Part shown: positions 8,907 through 17,929 of the stretch, piece after piece
Position numbering within the stretch: the stretch's first letter is position 1
How the letters are laid out: each line of letters opens with the position of its first letter
DNA from: Planctomycetes bacterium UBA7888
GTDB taxonomy: Bacteria > Planctomycetota > UBA1135
DNA: 64,000 bases
NCBI GenBank assembly: GCA_002500505.1
Contig: DLRM01000026.1
Span: 1,246 to 65,245, forward strand
Direction of reading: 5' to 3'
Notes under the pieces: model-generated
Databases searched by the model: none
Told to the model about the DNA's origin: nothing
Seen by the model: the letters and a program-made list of their open reading frames with translations, nothing else
Translations under genes and position numbers: made by a program

Positions 8907-11751
8907 GATTTACAACGCATACGTTTGCGTGATTACGACTAAGGAACTTATAGGCCCAGGGGTTCACCTGATCGGCGCTCAAGTTTTCAAACCAAGCTTG
9001 GATGGAGCGCATATCGTCCAATGCGCTAGGTCGCCGGAGGGATTTGGAAAGTCCATCTAGCCAGTATGCATTGGTTCGCATCGCATCTCGAAGTCCGTTC
9101 ATCTCGGGTTCTGCAAGGCGTTTGACTTCTTCGTCAGTTGCACCTTTTTGGGCAAGAGTGTCTGCAGTTGCAAGACAAGCCTCGACAAGGGTCTCAACTT
9201 TGTCAGGGTCGGCCATGGCTTGGATGTAAAAGAAGCCATTGTTCTCGTAAACCGAGCTGAATTCAGAGCCAGCTCCGGGAGAGTAGGCCGCACCTAAACG
9301 TTCACGAATTTCAAGGCGGAGGCGGTCATCAAGGACGGTTCCAAGCATGGACATTCCTCGCCTGCGCGAGGCGTCCATGCCATCCGAAGCGGGGTAGATG
9401 ATAAAGACAAGGGACTTTGGGACTTGGGTCTGGATGGTGTAGTCCTTGCGGAGTCCAGTTGCCGTCTCAGGTACATTTCGACGTTCTTTCCAATGCTTCA
9501 GTTCTTTTCTTGGATTCAGGGCGCCGAAAGTTTGAGCCACTAGGGCTTTAGTTTCTTCCATGTCCAAATCACCAACAACCGTGACTTCCATGGCGCCATC
9601 TGCAAGGATGGGCGCTAACCAATCACGGATTTCTTCCATCGCCACTTCCAGAATTCCGTCTTGGGTTGGGAGGCCAAAGCGCGGGTCATTGTCAAATAAG
9701 GCGGGAAGGAATTTAAGGGTCAAAGGGCCGCCATGTTGGTGCTTGAGGCTTTCAAAGATTTGAGGGACAGCGCGGCGAAGCTGGACAAGTCCGTCTTCTC
9801 GCCAGCCCGGGTCGCTCAAGTAGGCGCACATCAATTCAAATTGAAGTCCCAGGTCTTCCATGGTTGTGCTTCCACTGAGAGAGAAACGATCTTCACCCAT
9901 AGCGAAAGAAACTCCAACCTGTTTACCGGCCAATAGTCGGCGAAGGTCGTCATCAGAGTGAGCGCCAAGGCCACCGGAGTTGAAAACTCTTTCGCCTACC
10001 CATGCAAGGGCATTCTTTTCAATCTCCAAACTGAGTCGCCCTTCTCCACTATTTAAGAGAATGAGAATTTGATTTTCTTTGAAGTCCGTTTTCTTGATGT
10101 TTACAGAGACTCCGTTCTCAAATCGGATGTGCTCGAAATCAAGATCTCCAACCTCTTCAGAGGAAATGATCCCTCCAGAGTTTTCTCTTGAAGAGGCATA
10201 AGCGAATTGGCTGACAGAGATCTCCGCTCCGGCATTCACCTCCACCTGCTTGCTATTTAACAATGCCGTTCTGAGCTGATCTTTTGCTTTTTCTCCAAGG
10301 TCTAAATTCCCGGCAGTTGTGATGGAATAGTCCTCACGATCCCAGGTTGCTTTTAGGGCTTCATGGCAATCTCCAACAGTTAAAGCTTCGATTGCAGGGC
10401 GATAGATATCTTTTCGCCATTTTGCCCGAGTAGGGACGAACTCGTTCTCGGCCGCACTCAAGATGCTATTCAAAATTGATCGACTATGGGCGGTTGATTC
10501 GCGTTCGACGGCCTCGTCTAAACCGCGAAGGGCACCCGCTCGAATTTCATCGAGTTCGGCATCTTGGAACCCAAACTTCAAAGCTCTCCGAAGCTCTTGT
10601 TCTGCGACTCCGAATGCGGCAGACCACTTCTCAGGCGCACTAGTGATGTTTAGAGAATTGTCTTCAAAGATGTCAAACACCTCCGATTGAGAAGCGCTGG
10701 CCGACATAAAAGGAGTTCCTTCCTTTTTTACAAGCTCTGCGAAACGCGTATTCAGCATTGAGTATGCGTATTCAAGAGGGAGCTCAGAAACACTTTGAGC
10801 AATCGTCAACGGCTTTTCGTTCCATTCGCTCATAACCCCATAGGAAACAGAGACAGTCGGAATTTCTTCTTCATGAATAGAAAAGCTGAAAGAGTAGTTT
10901 TCCGGCTTGCCCGTATCGGGTTCTTCCGGTAGCGGTATTGCTGGGCAAGTAACATTCTTAAAGTAATCGGCGAACAAGCTTTCTGGGTTTCGGTCGCCTA
11001 AGTCTCCAACTAGAACAAGGGTCATGTTGTCGGGGCGATACCACTTTTCGTAAAAGGCGCGAACTGATTTTGCAGAAAAGGCGTCCCTAGTTCTTTTGAG
11101 CCCAATGGGGATGCGGTCTTTGTATCGCGTTCCAGCGAACATCTGGTCGATTTGTTCAAGAAACATGCGGTACTGGGCAGAATCCCGCTCTCGTTCTTCG
11201 CCGTCAATTACTCCCTTTTCTGCTTCAACCTCCTTTTCTTCTAGGAGTAGACCAAAGGCAAAATCTTTCATTACTGTCAATCCTTCACGCAAAGTTTTTT
11301 CGTCTGAGTGGGGAAGGTCCAACTTGTATACCGTTTCAGAAAACGATGTGTGAGCATTCGTGTCTGCGCCGAAGTTCATTCCATGGTCTTGGAACCATTC
11401 GATGAGAGTCCCGGCTTCAAAATTCTCAGAGCCGTTGAAGGCCATGTGTTCCAGAAAGTGAGCCATGCCCTGTTCGGGGCCTGTTTCCGCAAGGCTGCCT
11501 ACATTGACATGAAGTCGTAGATAACAACGGTCATTGGGCTCTGGGTTGGAGACCCAGGCAAAGCGCAGGCCATTATCAAAGTTTCCAAAGTGGATTCTGT
11601 CATCAAGCTGGATGTCTGAGCTTTCATGGGGCCAAGCACGGATTCCAGCCGAATCTTGAGTAATGGTTTGGCCACCAGCCGCAGGCTGGGAGCAAGCGCC
11701 CAACGTAAGCGCCGGTATAAGAAGCAGGAGAGTATTTCGGATTGAATTCAT
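8899..11751 (-). CDS. M16 family zinc metallopeptidase, lipoprotein (PqqL/pitrilysin-like)
   Basis: A 950-residue two-half peptidase of the insulinase family. The N-terminal half carries the inverted zinc motif HFLEH (in MAHFLEHMAFNG) and the distal glutamate region EKGVIDGEERERD. The C-terminal half (from about VSVNIKKTDFKENQI) is the inactive partner domain that closes the chamber. The N-terminus MNSIRNTLLLLIPALTLGAC has an LGAC lipobox, so the enzyme is probably anchored on the periplasmic side. The length matches PqqL-like proteins. It sits eight bases after the permease gene, and its stop overlaps the likely start of the radical SAM gene, suggesting one transcript. Substrates are probably short unfolded peptides, by family analogy. 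Confidence 0.92.
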   Translation of the reverse strand: MNSIRNTLLLLIPALTLGACSQPAAGGQTITQDSAGIRAWPHESSDIQLDDRIHFGNFDNGLRFAWVSNPEPNDRCYLRLHVNVGSLAETGPEQGMAHFLEHMAFNGSENFEAGTLIEWFQDHGMNFGADTNAHTSFSETVYKLDLPHSDEKTLREGLTVMKDFAFGLLLEEKEVEAEKGVIDGEERERDSAQYRMFLEQIDQMFAGTRYKDRIPIGLKRTRDAFSAKSVRAFYEKWYRPDNMTLVLVGDLGDRNPESLFADYFKNVTCPAIPLPEEPDTGKPENYSFSFSIHEEEIPTVSVSYGVMSEWNEKPLTIAQSVSELPLEYAYSMLNTRFAELVKKEGTPFMSASASQSEVFDIFEDNSLNITSAPEKWSAAFGVAEQELRRALKFGFQDAELDEIRAGALRGLDEAVERESTAHSRSILNSILSAAENEFVPTRAKWRKDIYRPAIEALTVGDCHEALKATWDREDYSITTAGNLDLGEKAKDQLRTALLNSKQVEVNAGAEISVSQFAYASSRENSGGIISSEEVGDLDFEHIRFENGVSVNIKKTDFKENQILILLNSGEGRLSLEIEKNALAWVGERVFNSGGLGAHSDDDLRRLLAGKQVGVSFAMGEDRFSLSGSTTMEDLGLQFELMCAYLSDPGWREDGLVQLRRAVPQIFESLKHQHGGPLTLKFLPALFDNDPRFGLPTQDGILEVAMEEIRDWLAPILADGAMEVTVVGDLDMEETKALVAQTFGALNPRKELKHWKERRNVPETATGLRKDYTIQTQVPKSLVFIIYPASDGMDASRRRGMSMLGTVLDDRLRLEIRERLGAAYSPGAGSEFSSVYENNGFFYIQAMADPDKVETLVEACLATADTLAQKGATDEEVKRLAEPEMNGLRDAMRTNAYWLDGLSKSLRRPSALDDMRSIQAWFENLSADQVNPWAYKFLSRNHANVCVVNPE

Positions 11752-11759
11752 GAGAGTAA

Positions 11760-13589
11760 TTAATTCGAACAGCAGTGATTCTGTTTTTCGGAAGGGGATT
11801 CTTGGGGAGAGGCCTGTTCGGCATGTGGTCGAATCACTTTGCCGATAAAGCCAGGGACTCCTTGGCGAAGCAAGGAAGCTAGGTAAACAATGCCCAGGAG
11901 TCCGGCGAAAATAATACCTGAAGTGGCCGGATGATGCTGGATTGCGCTAACGGCACTCGGGCTTGCTTTGGGCCCCAAGACAGCATTGACTCCAAAGCCA
12001 ACGGCGACGGCCATCAAAACCATGGTTAAACCAAAAACAACAGCGACCTTTTTCCCGTGAAGGGATGAAAGCAGGCCAGCAGTTGTGAGGTTTGTTGCGG
12101 GTCCCGTTAGCAGGAAGGCAATACCGGCACCAGGAGAAAGACCTTTTGCGAGAAGAATTGCAACAAGGGGAGTGCTTCCTGAGGCGCAAACATAAAGGGG
12201 GAGGCCGATTAGAGTGGCTAGCAAAATATCCACGCCAGTAGGGAGTTCGGCTAGCCATCCAGTTTGGAGGGCGGGCTCTACGGCAGCTGCAAGCAAAAGG
12301 CCGGCAAGAATCCAGGGAGCGGTGTCATCTACTATGGTTTTGAATCCGTATTGAAAACCTTCTCGAAGTCGAAGAGCCAAAGGTTGTTGAGGCGATTGTT
12401 CTTCCACTTTAATTTCTGTTTTTGGTTGCACGAACCTTCCGACCACAATTCCAACGACGATGGCCAATAAGGCGGCGCTTCCAACTCGGGCAACCGTGAG
12501 GTCCACTCCAAGCAAGCCGATGGAAAGCAAAATAGCGGCCCACCCGACTTCAGGCGCGGCAACCAGGAAAGCCAACGATGCAGGAGGAGGGGCGCCCGCT
12601 TCAACTAAGCCCCGGTAAACAGGAACCACGCCGCAAGAACAAATAGGAATAGGAAGCCCCGCAACGGTTCCACGTAACGCCTGATCCACGGAGCTTCGTC
12701 CATGGAAAAAGCGCATCATCGATCCAGGAACGAATGCCTTCGTTAGCATGATTGTGACGGAGGCCGCCAATAATGCCGGCGCACTTTGGCTCGTTAATGA
12801 AAGGAAAGTGTCCCAAAATCCAGAGAGAAGAGCGTGTTCGCTTGTGGAGCCTTCGAGGGTGGAAAGAAAACTTAATAGCCCGATGGCAACGAGTCCGCCC
12901 AAAGCTGAGGGCATTTCAAAGTGTTCGCGGTTAGATGAAATGCTATGTCCCAGGACAACATGTAGGAGAGCACCGGCGATTAATGCTTGGAGGAAAGCAA
13001 CCCAAGTAGCCGCCGCTCCCTCCAAAATTTCACTACTTGCGAAAGCGCCGGCAGCAGTTGCAAGGGCAAGTAAGGCCAATACGAACCATGCAGTCTTTAG
13101 CCCAAATCGTGGGCGAATCAACCACCAGATTCCAAGGCCTACTGGCAAGCGGTGCAGGACTACCGCGAGGGAGAGCATTTGCGAACTTGAGCCTTCTGTT
13201 CCACGGGGCCCCAGGGCGGTCCCGTCGAAAAAGGCATGAAGGGCCAACGCAAAAGCGCTCATCCCGATTTCCGCACCCAAGCCGCGACCGGAGGCGGAGT
13301 GGGCGCGGTGTAGAGCCAGAGGGAGCAGCATCCCTCCGATAAACCAGAAAAGAATGGACCACCCACCTAATTTCCATGCCCATGGAAGAACATGAACCAA
13401 GATCAAGCCAGCAACGGCGACCCGAACAAATCCGTCGAGGACCGCAAGAGATGCAGGCGAGCGCTTGGCCAAGCGAAAAAGCAAGGGACCGGCGGCTAGA
13501 GCGAGAATGGCAAGGGGAAGCATGGCGCTTGAAGAAATCGCAAGGAATATTTTAGCCTTGTCTTGAGTTAATACGGTCTCTCGAAGCAT
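11760..13589 (-). CDS. Fused ZIP-like and SO_0444/DUF318-type metal permease
   Basis: A 609-residue polytopic membrane protein with two parts. Residues about 20-230 resemble a ZIP-like module, with repeated hydrophobic helices and histidines in LALHAFFDG and VVLHRLPVG. Residues about 260-590 form a DUF318/ArsP-related permease, recognised by IPICSCGVVPVYRGLVEAG and the second-half repeat YVCASGSTPLVAILLAKG. SO_0444-type permeases are linked to copper or zinc efflux. The tail ends NHCCSN, a possible metal ligand. The gene is first in a run with the M16 peptidase and radical SAM genes and diverges from fabH. Metal export is inferred from family; the ion is not evident. Confidence 0.78.
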   Translation of the reverse strand: MLRETVLTQDKAKIFLAISSSAMLPLAILALAAGPLLFRLAKRSPASLAVLDGFVRVAVAGLILVHVLPWAWKLGGWSILFWFIGGMLLPLALHRAHSASGRGLGAEIGMSAFALALHAFFDGTALGPRGTEGSSSQMLSLAVVLHRLPVGLGIWWLIRPRFGLKTAWFVLALLALATAAGAFASSEILEGAAATWVAFLQALIAGALLHVVLGHSISSNREHFEMPSALGGLVAIGLLSFLSTLEGSTSEHALLSGFWDTFLSLTSQSAPALLAASVTIMLTKAFVPGSMMRFFHGRSSVDQALRGTVAGLPIPICSCGVVPVYRGLVEAGAPPPASLAFLVAAPEVGWAAILLSIGLLGVDLTVARVGSAALLAIVVGIVVGRFVQPKTEIKVEEQSPQQPLALRLREGFQYGFKTIVDDTAPWILAGLLLAAAVEPALQTGWLAELPTGVDILLATLIGLPLYVCASGSTPLVAILLAKGLSPGAGIAFLLTGPATNLTTAGLLSSLHGKKVAVVFGLTMVLMAVAVGFGVNAVLGPKASPSAVSAIQHHPATSGIIFAGLLGIVYLASLLRQGVPGFIGKVIRPHAEQASPQESPSEKQNHCCSN

Positions 13590-13721
13590 GATTTCTCTTA
13601 TTCCCCATCACTGGAGCGGAAGGGATTCAGGTATCTCCTAGTGTTTATTTCACTGCCAAAGAAGTGGGTCGCTTTATCGAAATCATTCGGCACGCGGCTA
13701 AGCACGGCTTAGACTAAGTGA

Positions 13722-14726
13722 ATGAACTTTGACCACATCGGGCTCCTTGGAATTGGCTCCTATGTCCCTGAGCGCGTTATGACGAATGCGGATTGGTCGG
13801 AGCTTGTGGACACAACTGACGAATGGATCATTGAGAGAACTGGTATTCGGGAGCGGCGGTATTCTTCGGACGACCAAACTACGACCGACTTTGGTGAATA
13901 TGCTGGCAAGGCGGCCCTTGCCGACGCAGGTCTTGAAGCAGTGGATATCGATGAGCTCATCATCGCAACGGATACTCCTGAGATGTTCTTTCCCGACTCT
14001 GCTTCCTTTATTCAGCATCGGCTTGGAATGGGCGAAATACCGGCTTACGACCTTGCTGGATCTGGTTGCGCTGGGTTCATTCAGGCTCTTGATGTTGCCC
14101 GTTCCCGCGCAGCTTGCGGGGATAAAAAAGTTCTCGTGATGGGTATTGAGCTTGCCTCCAAGTTCTTTGATTGGGAAGATCGTAACACTTGTATTCTTTT
14201 TGGAGATGGTGCTGGCGCGGCAGTTGTTGGTCCTGTTGAAGCTGATGCGGCCGCAAACCACCCCTCCATTCTTTCCCTAAAAACGGGGACAGATGGATCT
14301 CGTGCCGACATTCTTTCCCGAATTGCCGGTGGGACTAGAATGCCTTTTAGCATGGATGTTGCGAAAAAAGGTTTGCATAAACTTACTCGAATGGATGGCC
14401 GAGAAATTTTCAAAGAAGCTGTCAAACATATGTGTGCAGCGTCAACTGAAGTGATGGAGATGGCCGGTGTTTCCTCTGAGGAAGTAAAGCTCTTTGTCCC
14501 ACACCAAGCCAACATGAGGATTATCCATTCGGTTGCAAAACACTTAGGCGCTCCTGAAGAGAAAGTTTTTATTAATGTGGATCGCTATGGCAACACGGGT
14601 TCCGCTTCGGTTCCGATTGCCCTTTGCGAAGCCAGAGATATGGGAGTTGTGGAATCTGGCGACTTAGTCCTTTGCACTGCTTTTGGAGCCGGATTCCACT
14701 GGGGCGCCGCTTTACTTCGACTTTGA
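13722..14726 (+). CDS. fabH: Beta-ketoacyl-ACP synthase III
   Basis: A 334-residue thiolase-fold condensing enzyme that starts fatty acid synthesis by joining an acyl-CoA to malonyl-ACP. The Cys-His-Asn triad is visible: Cys in DLAGSGCAGFIQAL, His in FVPHQANMRI and Asn in DRYGNTGSASVP. The N-terminus contains the usual GIGSYVPERVMTN and the WIIERTGIRERR loop. Length is normal. The gene stands alone, divergent from the metal permease gene and convergent with thiE, whose stop lies one base away. No other fab gene is nearby. A related synthase in secondary or alkene metabolism is a weaker alternative. Confidence 0.93.
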   Translation: MNFDHIGLLGIGSYVPERVMTNADWSELVDTTDEWIIERTGIRERRYSSDDQTTTDFGEYAGKAALADAGLEAVDIDELIIATDTPEMFFPDSASFIQHRLGMGEIPAYDLAGSGCAGFIQALDVARSRAACGDKKVLVMGIELASKFFDWEDRNTCILFGDGAGAAVVGPVEADAAANHPSILSLKTGTDGSRADILSRIAGGTRMPFSMDVAKKGLHKLTRMDGREIFKEAVKHMCAASTEVMEMAGVSSEEVKLFVPHQANMRIIHSVAKHLGAPEEKVFINVDRYGNTGSASVPIALCEARDMGVVESGDLVLCTAFGAGFHWGAALLRL

Positions 14727-14727
14727 T

Positions 14728-15351
14728 TCAACGAGTTGCGGAGCTATCGCGGTTCAGCAAGGCCTTGGCCGTTCGGTTTGGGTCTTCTGCAGAACAAAGA
14801 GCAAAGGATGCCGCCACTCCGGCCTGTTCGGGAATCATCCAGCAGTTGTCCGATTGGATTCCGCCAATGGCGAGCATGGGCAGACGGGCAATCGCCAGAG
14901 CTGCAGCTAAATGTTCTGGTCCTAAACCCTGTTCGTTTCCACGGGTGCTTGAAGCGAAAACTGGGCCAAATCCAATGTAGTCTGCACCGAATTCAACGGC
15001 ATCATCGGCTTCCTCAAGAGTATGTGTGCTCAAGCCAATCAGGCAATTCGCCCCAAGGAGTTTGCGGGCGTCTTCAACATGCATGTCGTCCTGGCCTAAG
15101 TGAACACCAGCTGCTCCAAGAGCTATTGCAACTTCAACGCTGTCGTTCACAATGAGGGGCACCTCACGGGATTTGCAATAAGCGCTTACTTCCCCGCCCC
15201 ACTCAAATAGCTCACGCGAACTCATTTCTTTTTCGCGTAACTGAACACAGTCCACGCCTCCATCAATTGCTTGGTCAAGCACTACAAAAGGATCTCCAGC
15301 ACAGAGTTCCCGTGTGAACAGCATGCAAAGGCGGAAAATGGGGGGGCGCAT
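14728..15351 (-). CDS. thiE: Thiamine-phosphate synthase
   Basis: A TIM-barrel enzyme of about 207 residues that joins the thiazole and pyrimidine phosphates to form thiamine monophosphate. The family blocks appear in order: VQLREKEMSSRELFEW, LIVNDSVEVA, GVHLGQDD, LIGLSTHTLEEA, YIGFGPVFASSTR and LAIGGI. I chose the ATG of MRPPIFRLCMLF; a TTG 16 codons upstream would add a charged extension not seen in the family. There is no THI-box-like leader upstream, so I see no TPP riboswitch. The gene follows the zinc-ribbon gene on the same strand and converges with fabH. No other thiamine gene is in the window. Confidence 0.93.
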   Translation of the reverse strand: MRPPIFRLCMLFTRELCAGDPFVVLDQAIDGGVDCVQLREKEMSSRELFEWGGEVSAYCKSREVPLIVNDSVEVAIALGAAGVHLGQDDMHVEDARKLLGANCLIGLSTHTLEEADDAVEFGADYIGFGPVFASSTRGNEQGLGPEHLAAALAIARLPMLAIGGIQSDNCWMIPEQAGVAASFALCSAEDPNRTAKALLNRDSSATR

Positions 15352-15406
15352 TCGCTCGTCAAGGTACGGACGTCTGTTGCGCTCAGCAACAAGGCTCAAG
15401 CAGATT

Positions 15407-15622
15407 CTAGCTTGCCCGCTTGTTGTTGCCCGCTTTCTTTCGGCGCCGTTCCTTGTCTTCTTTTAGGCCATTAATGAAGCTACGGCGATCTTTGGCGCTG
15501 AAGAGCTTTACCTTCGAACCACAATGCACGCAGTAACTAGCCTCTAAGTTACGCAGAAAGCGGACATAATCTGCGCAACGTGTGCAGTATTTGGTTTCGT
15601 TGTAGAAGTGGTCGTTTTCCAT
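15407..15622 (-). CDS. Small zinc-ribbon protein
   Basis: A protein of about 71 residues with two CxxC pairs, YCTRCADY and YCVHCGSK, separated by 15 residues, the pattern of a zinc ribbon. The C-terminus is very basic (DKERRRKKAGNNKRAS), so nucleic-acid or ribosome contact is plausible. I chose the ATG of MENDHFYNE over an in-frame TTG six codons upstream. It ends about 55 bases before the thiE start on the same strand, so the two may share a transcript. The 180 or so bases upstream of this gene hold no further gene that I can support. Confidence 0.6.
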   Translation of the reverse strand: MENDHFYNETKYCTRCADYVRFLRNLEASYCVHCGSKVKLFSAKDRRSFINGLKEDKERRRKKAGNNKRAS

Positions 15623-15824
15623 GAGGGGATGGAGTTCCAATCTAGTAAGAGTTGGGGAATTAGTTCATCCAGGGGGATGGATTGAACCGACTAGATGTTT
15701 CAGCAAACTTGGGCAAGGAGCGGATTGGAAGCATAACCCGAAAAAAGCCTTATAAATTAAGGTAATTCTTGGAAATCCCAAATACGGCTGGGGAATATTT
15801 ACCGCCAAAAAGGCGCTTATTGAC

Positions 15825-16952
15825 CTAAGTCCTTTCCTCTAAGGCAGATTCAATTTCGCTTCGAACCCAGGCTTCTGATTCCTTCCTCCGGCCAGAGTCC
15901 AAAGTGTTCCATTCTTGAAGCTGTCCGAGGGCCCACGCGGCATGACCCCGAACCAAGGGCGAGGGGTGTTCCAAGGCTTTTTTGAGGGAGCGGCTTCCTC
16001 TCTTCATGTTTCCCAAGACGATGCATGCATTGCGTAGTAATCCAGGCCACGTAGCTCGCCGGATTGGACTGCCCCGGAAAGCAGACTCAAATTCTTTTTC
16101 CGAACACTCCAATAAATCTTCCAAGCTGAATTGTTCAAGCGCTGCATGCGTGCCCCAGTCATCGGAATAGTCTTGAGCTTTGTCTCCAAATGGGCAGACT
16201 TCAAGGCAAACATCACAGCCAAAAACCCAATCCCCCATTTTTTTTCGGAGAGATTGCTGAATAGGCATTCGAGACTCAATCGTTAAATATGAAATACACT
16301 TTCGAGCATCTAAATCCCATGGGGCGCGAAACGCATTTGAGGGGCAATCGTCGAGACAAGCTGAACAAGTTCCGCAGCTGGGAAGTGCCGAGAAGAGGGT
16401 CCAATTCGGCAATTCAGTGTCTAGAATAAGTTCGCCCAAAATTAGCCAAGGCCCCTCTTGAGGATCCAGGAGAAGAGTGTTCTTCCCCCTGAAGCCACTG
16501 GAGTTCAAAATGGCCCACTCCCTTTCCAGAACAGGAGCGGCATCTGTGACAGCACGGAAGCGCTTGCAGAAGCCATCCTCCCGAAGGCGCTTTCCAAGAC
16601 GCTCTAGTTTTTTTCCAAATACGTTGTGGTAATCCCGACCCAGGGCGTAGCGGGCGACGGCGCCGCCATTTCGGAACCCCCCACCTCTCCGCCGATAGGG
16701 GAGAGCAAATAGAAGAGCACTCTGCGCCCATGGCTTCCACTTTTGAAGATGGAGGAGGTTGTCTTGATTGCGTGGGAGCCAGCCCATTTCCCCCGCCGAC
16801 CCCCGATTAAGCCACAGTTTTAGCCGGTCCTTAACTGTTTCTGAGAAGCCTCCAGTAGCTACGCTTCCTCGCAAGTTAAGACCAACTTCCAGCGCATATT
16901 CCACCACCTTGGGTAGGGGGTCGGGGGCGAGGTTTTGCGGGGAGATATCCAT
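15825..16952 (-). CDS. queG: Epoxyqueuosine reductase
   Basis: A 375-residue cobalamin-dependent enzyme that reduces epoxyqueuosine to queuosine in tRNA, the last step of the Q pathway. Two four-cysteine clusters are visible: CGTCSACLDDCPSNAF and, with an earlier cysteine, FGCDVCLEVCPFG. Between them lies the family loop RKCISYLTIESRMPI. The N-terminal half is the QueG-specific corrinoid domain, including the YRRRGGG region and VLEREWAILNSSGFRGKN. The C-terminus has a short HEAT-like repeat (HPSPLVRGHAAWALGQL), as in full-length QueG. The gene is separate from other queuosine genes and ends 183 bases before the zinc-ribbon gene. Confidence 0.93.
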   Translation of the reverse strand: MDISPQNLAPDPLPKVVEYALEVGLNLRGSVATGGFSETVKDRLKLWLNRGSAGEMGWLPRNQDNLLHLQKWKPWAQSALLFALPYRRRGGGFRNGGAVARYALGRDYHNVFGKKLERLGKRLREDGFCKRFRAVTDAAPVLEREWAILNSSGFRGKNTLLLDPQEGPWLILGELILDTELPNWTLFSALPSCGTCSACLDDCPSNAFRAPWDLDARKCISYLTIESRMPIQQSLRKKMGDWVFGCDVCLEVCPFGDKAQDYSDDWGTHAALEQFSLEDLLECSEKEFESAFRGSPIRRATWPGLLRNACIVLGNMKRGSRSLKKALEHPSPLVRGHAAWALGQLQEWNTLDSGRRKESEAWVRSEIESALEERT

Positions 16953-17101
16953 GAAAAGGCTCTATCTCTAGTTATCCTAAGGGTTTGCACGTTATTTTGG
17001 CTATTAGTCCGGATTTTAAGGAAGCAGGACTACCCAAATTACCGTCATTAAACCACGTTACTTCAATCTCTGATAGGATTTAGCTAGATAGACCCCTTAC
17101 G

Positions 17102-17929
17102 ATGAATGCCCAGACCCACAACCACAAGAGCAACGAGGAGCTCGCTTCAAGGCTAATTAGCTTTGCTGAGGCGAATCCTGCGGAATTTGGGGCTGGCAAT
17201 CTGCTTGAGCTGGCGCAGGCTTACGTCGCATCGCCAAAAACCGGCAGAGATGGCATTTCCACCGTTCTTATGGGCGTTTACAAGGAGACTGCCTCAAAAG
17301 AAGCCTTTTCCCTTCTCTATGAGATTAACAGCGAAGACTTTCTACGCCTTACTTACCATCACCTCAAACGCTCTTACTACTTTGTAGATGCTGGAGACGT
17401 CCTTCAAGAGGTTTTCTTTAATATCTATCGGTATCCACACAAGTTCAAGCCTGAGCGGAAGTCCGCATTTCGGAATTGGACTCATTCCATCATTCGAAAC
17501 ACGGCGCTCAAGCACAGCCGTCGCGCTCAACGCGACCGCGTTCTGTCCATCGGTTCCACCACCGAGCGGGATAGCGAAGAAGCCGCCGCACTTGAACTGG
17601 CCGACGATCGGGTTCGTACTCCCCTTCACGACACGGCTGAAAAAGAAGCCGCCGAAGAGCTTGTTGCAACTTGGCGGCTCTACCTGCACTTTTATCTTGA
17701 GGCGTATCGCTGCTTGACCCCGCGCGAGAAGCGGGTTCTTTTCCTCGTGGAAGTCGAAGGGCTTCCTTACCGAGAGGCTGCTGCCAAAGTCGAAGTGCGG
17801 GTTGAGAACCTCAAAATGATGGTTTTCCGCGCACGCAGGAAGATCTTTACCATCATGAAGCGCAAGTTCCAGTCCGGTCAGGACGCTTCGGATCGTCGCG
17901 CAATGTCAACAGAGGAGCTCGCAAACTGA
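17102..17929 (+). CDS. ECF-type RNA polymerase sigma factor
   Basis: A 275-residue sigma-70 family protein. The region-2 core is at about residues 75-130 (DAGDVLQEVFFNIYRYPHKF followed by FRNWTHSIIRNTALKHSRR). Region 4 lies at about 205-245, with LTPREKRVLFLVEVEGLPYREAA and RARRKIF. Regions 3 and 1.2 are absent, as in ECF sigmas. The first 70 residues and an acidic linker between regions 2 and 4 are longer than usual. The stop overlaps the start of the next gene in TGATG, and that gene encodes a zinc-finger anti-sigma-like protein, the usual partner. Target promoters are unknown; the two genes that follow are natural candidates. Confidence 0.88.
   Translation: MNAQTHNHKSNEELASRLISFAEANPAEFGAGNLLELAQAYVASPKTGRDGISTVLMGVYKETASKEAFSLLYEINSEDFLRLTYHHLKRSYYFVDAGDVLQEVFFNIYRYPHKFKPERKSAFRNWTHSIIRNTALKHSRRAQRDRVLSIGSTTERDSEEAAALELADDRVRTPLHDTAEKEAAEELVATWRLYLHFYLEAYRCLTPREKRVLFLVEVEGLPYREAAAKVEVRVENLKMMVFRARRKIFTIMKRKFQSGQDASDRRAMSTEELAN

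Noticed and set aside
15352..15406. TPP riboswitch before thiE
   Set aside because: The gap is short and lacks THI-box text such as CTGAGA with a matching distal arm.
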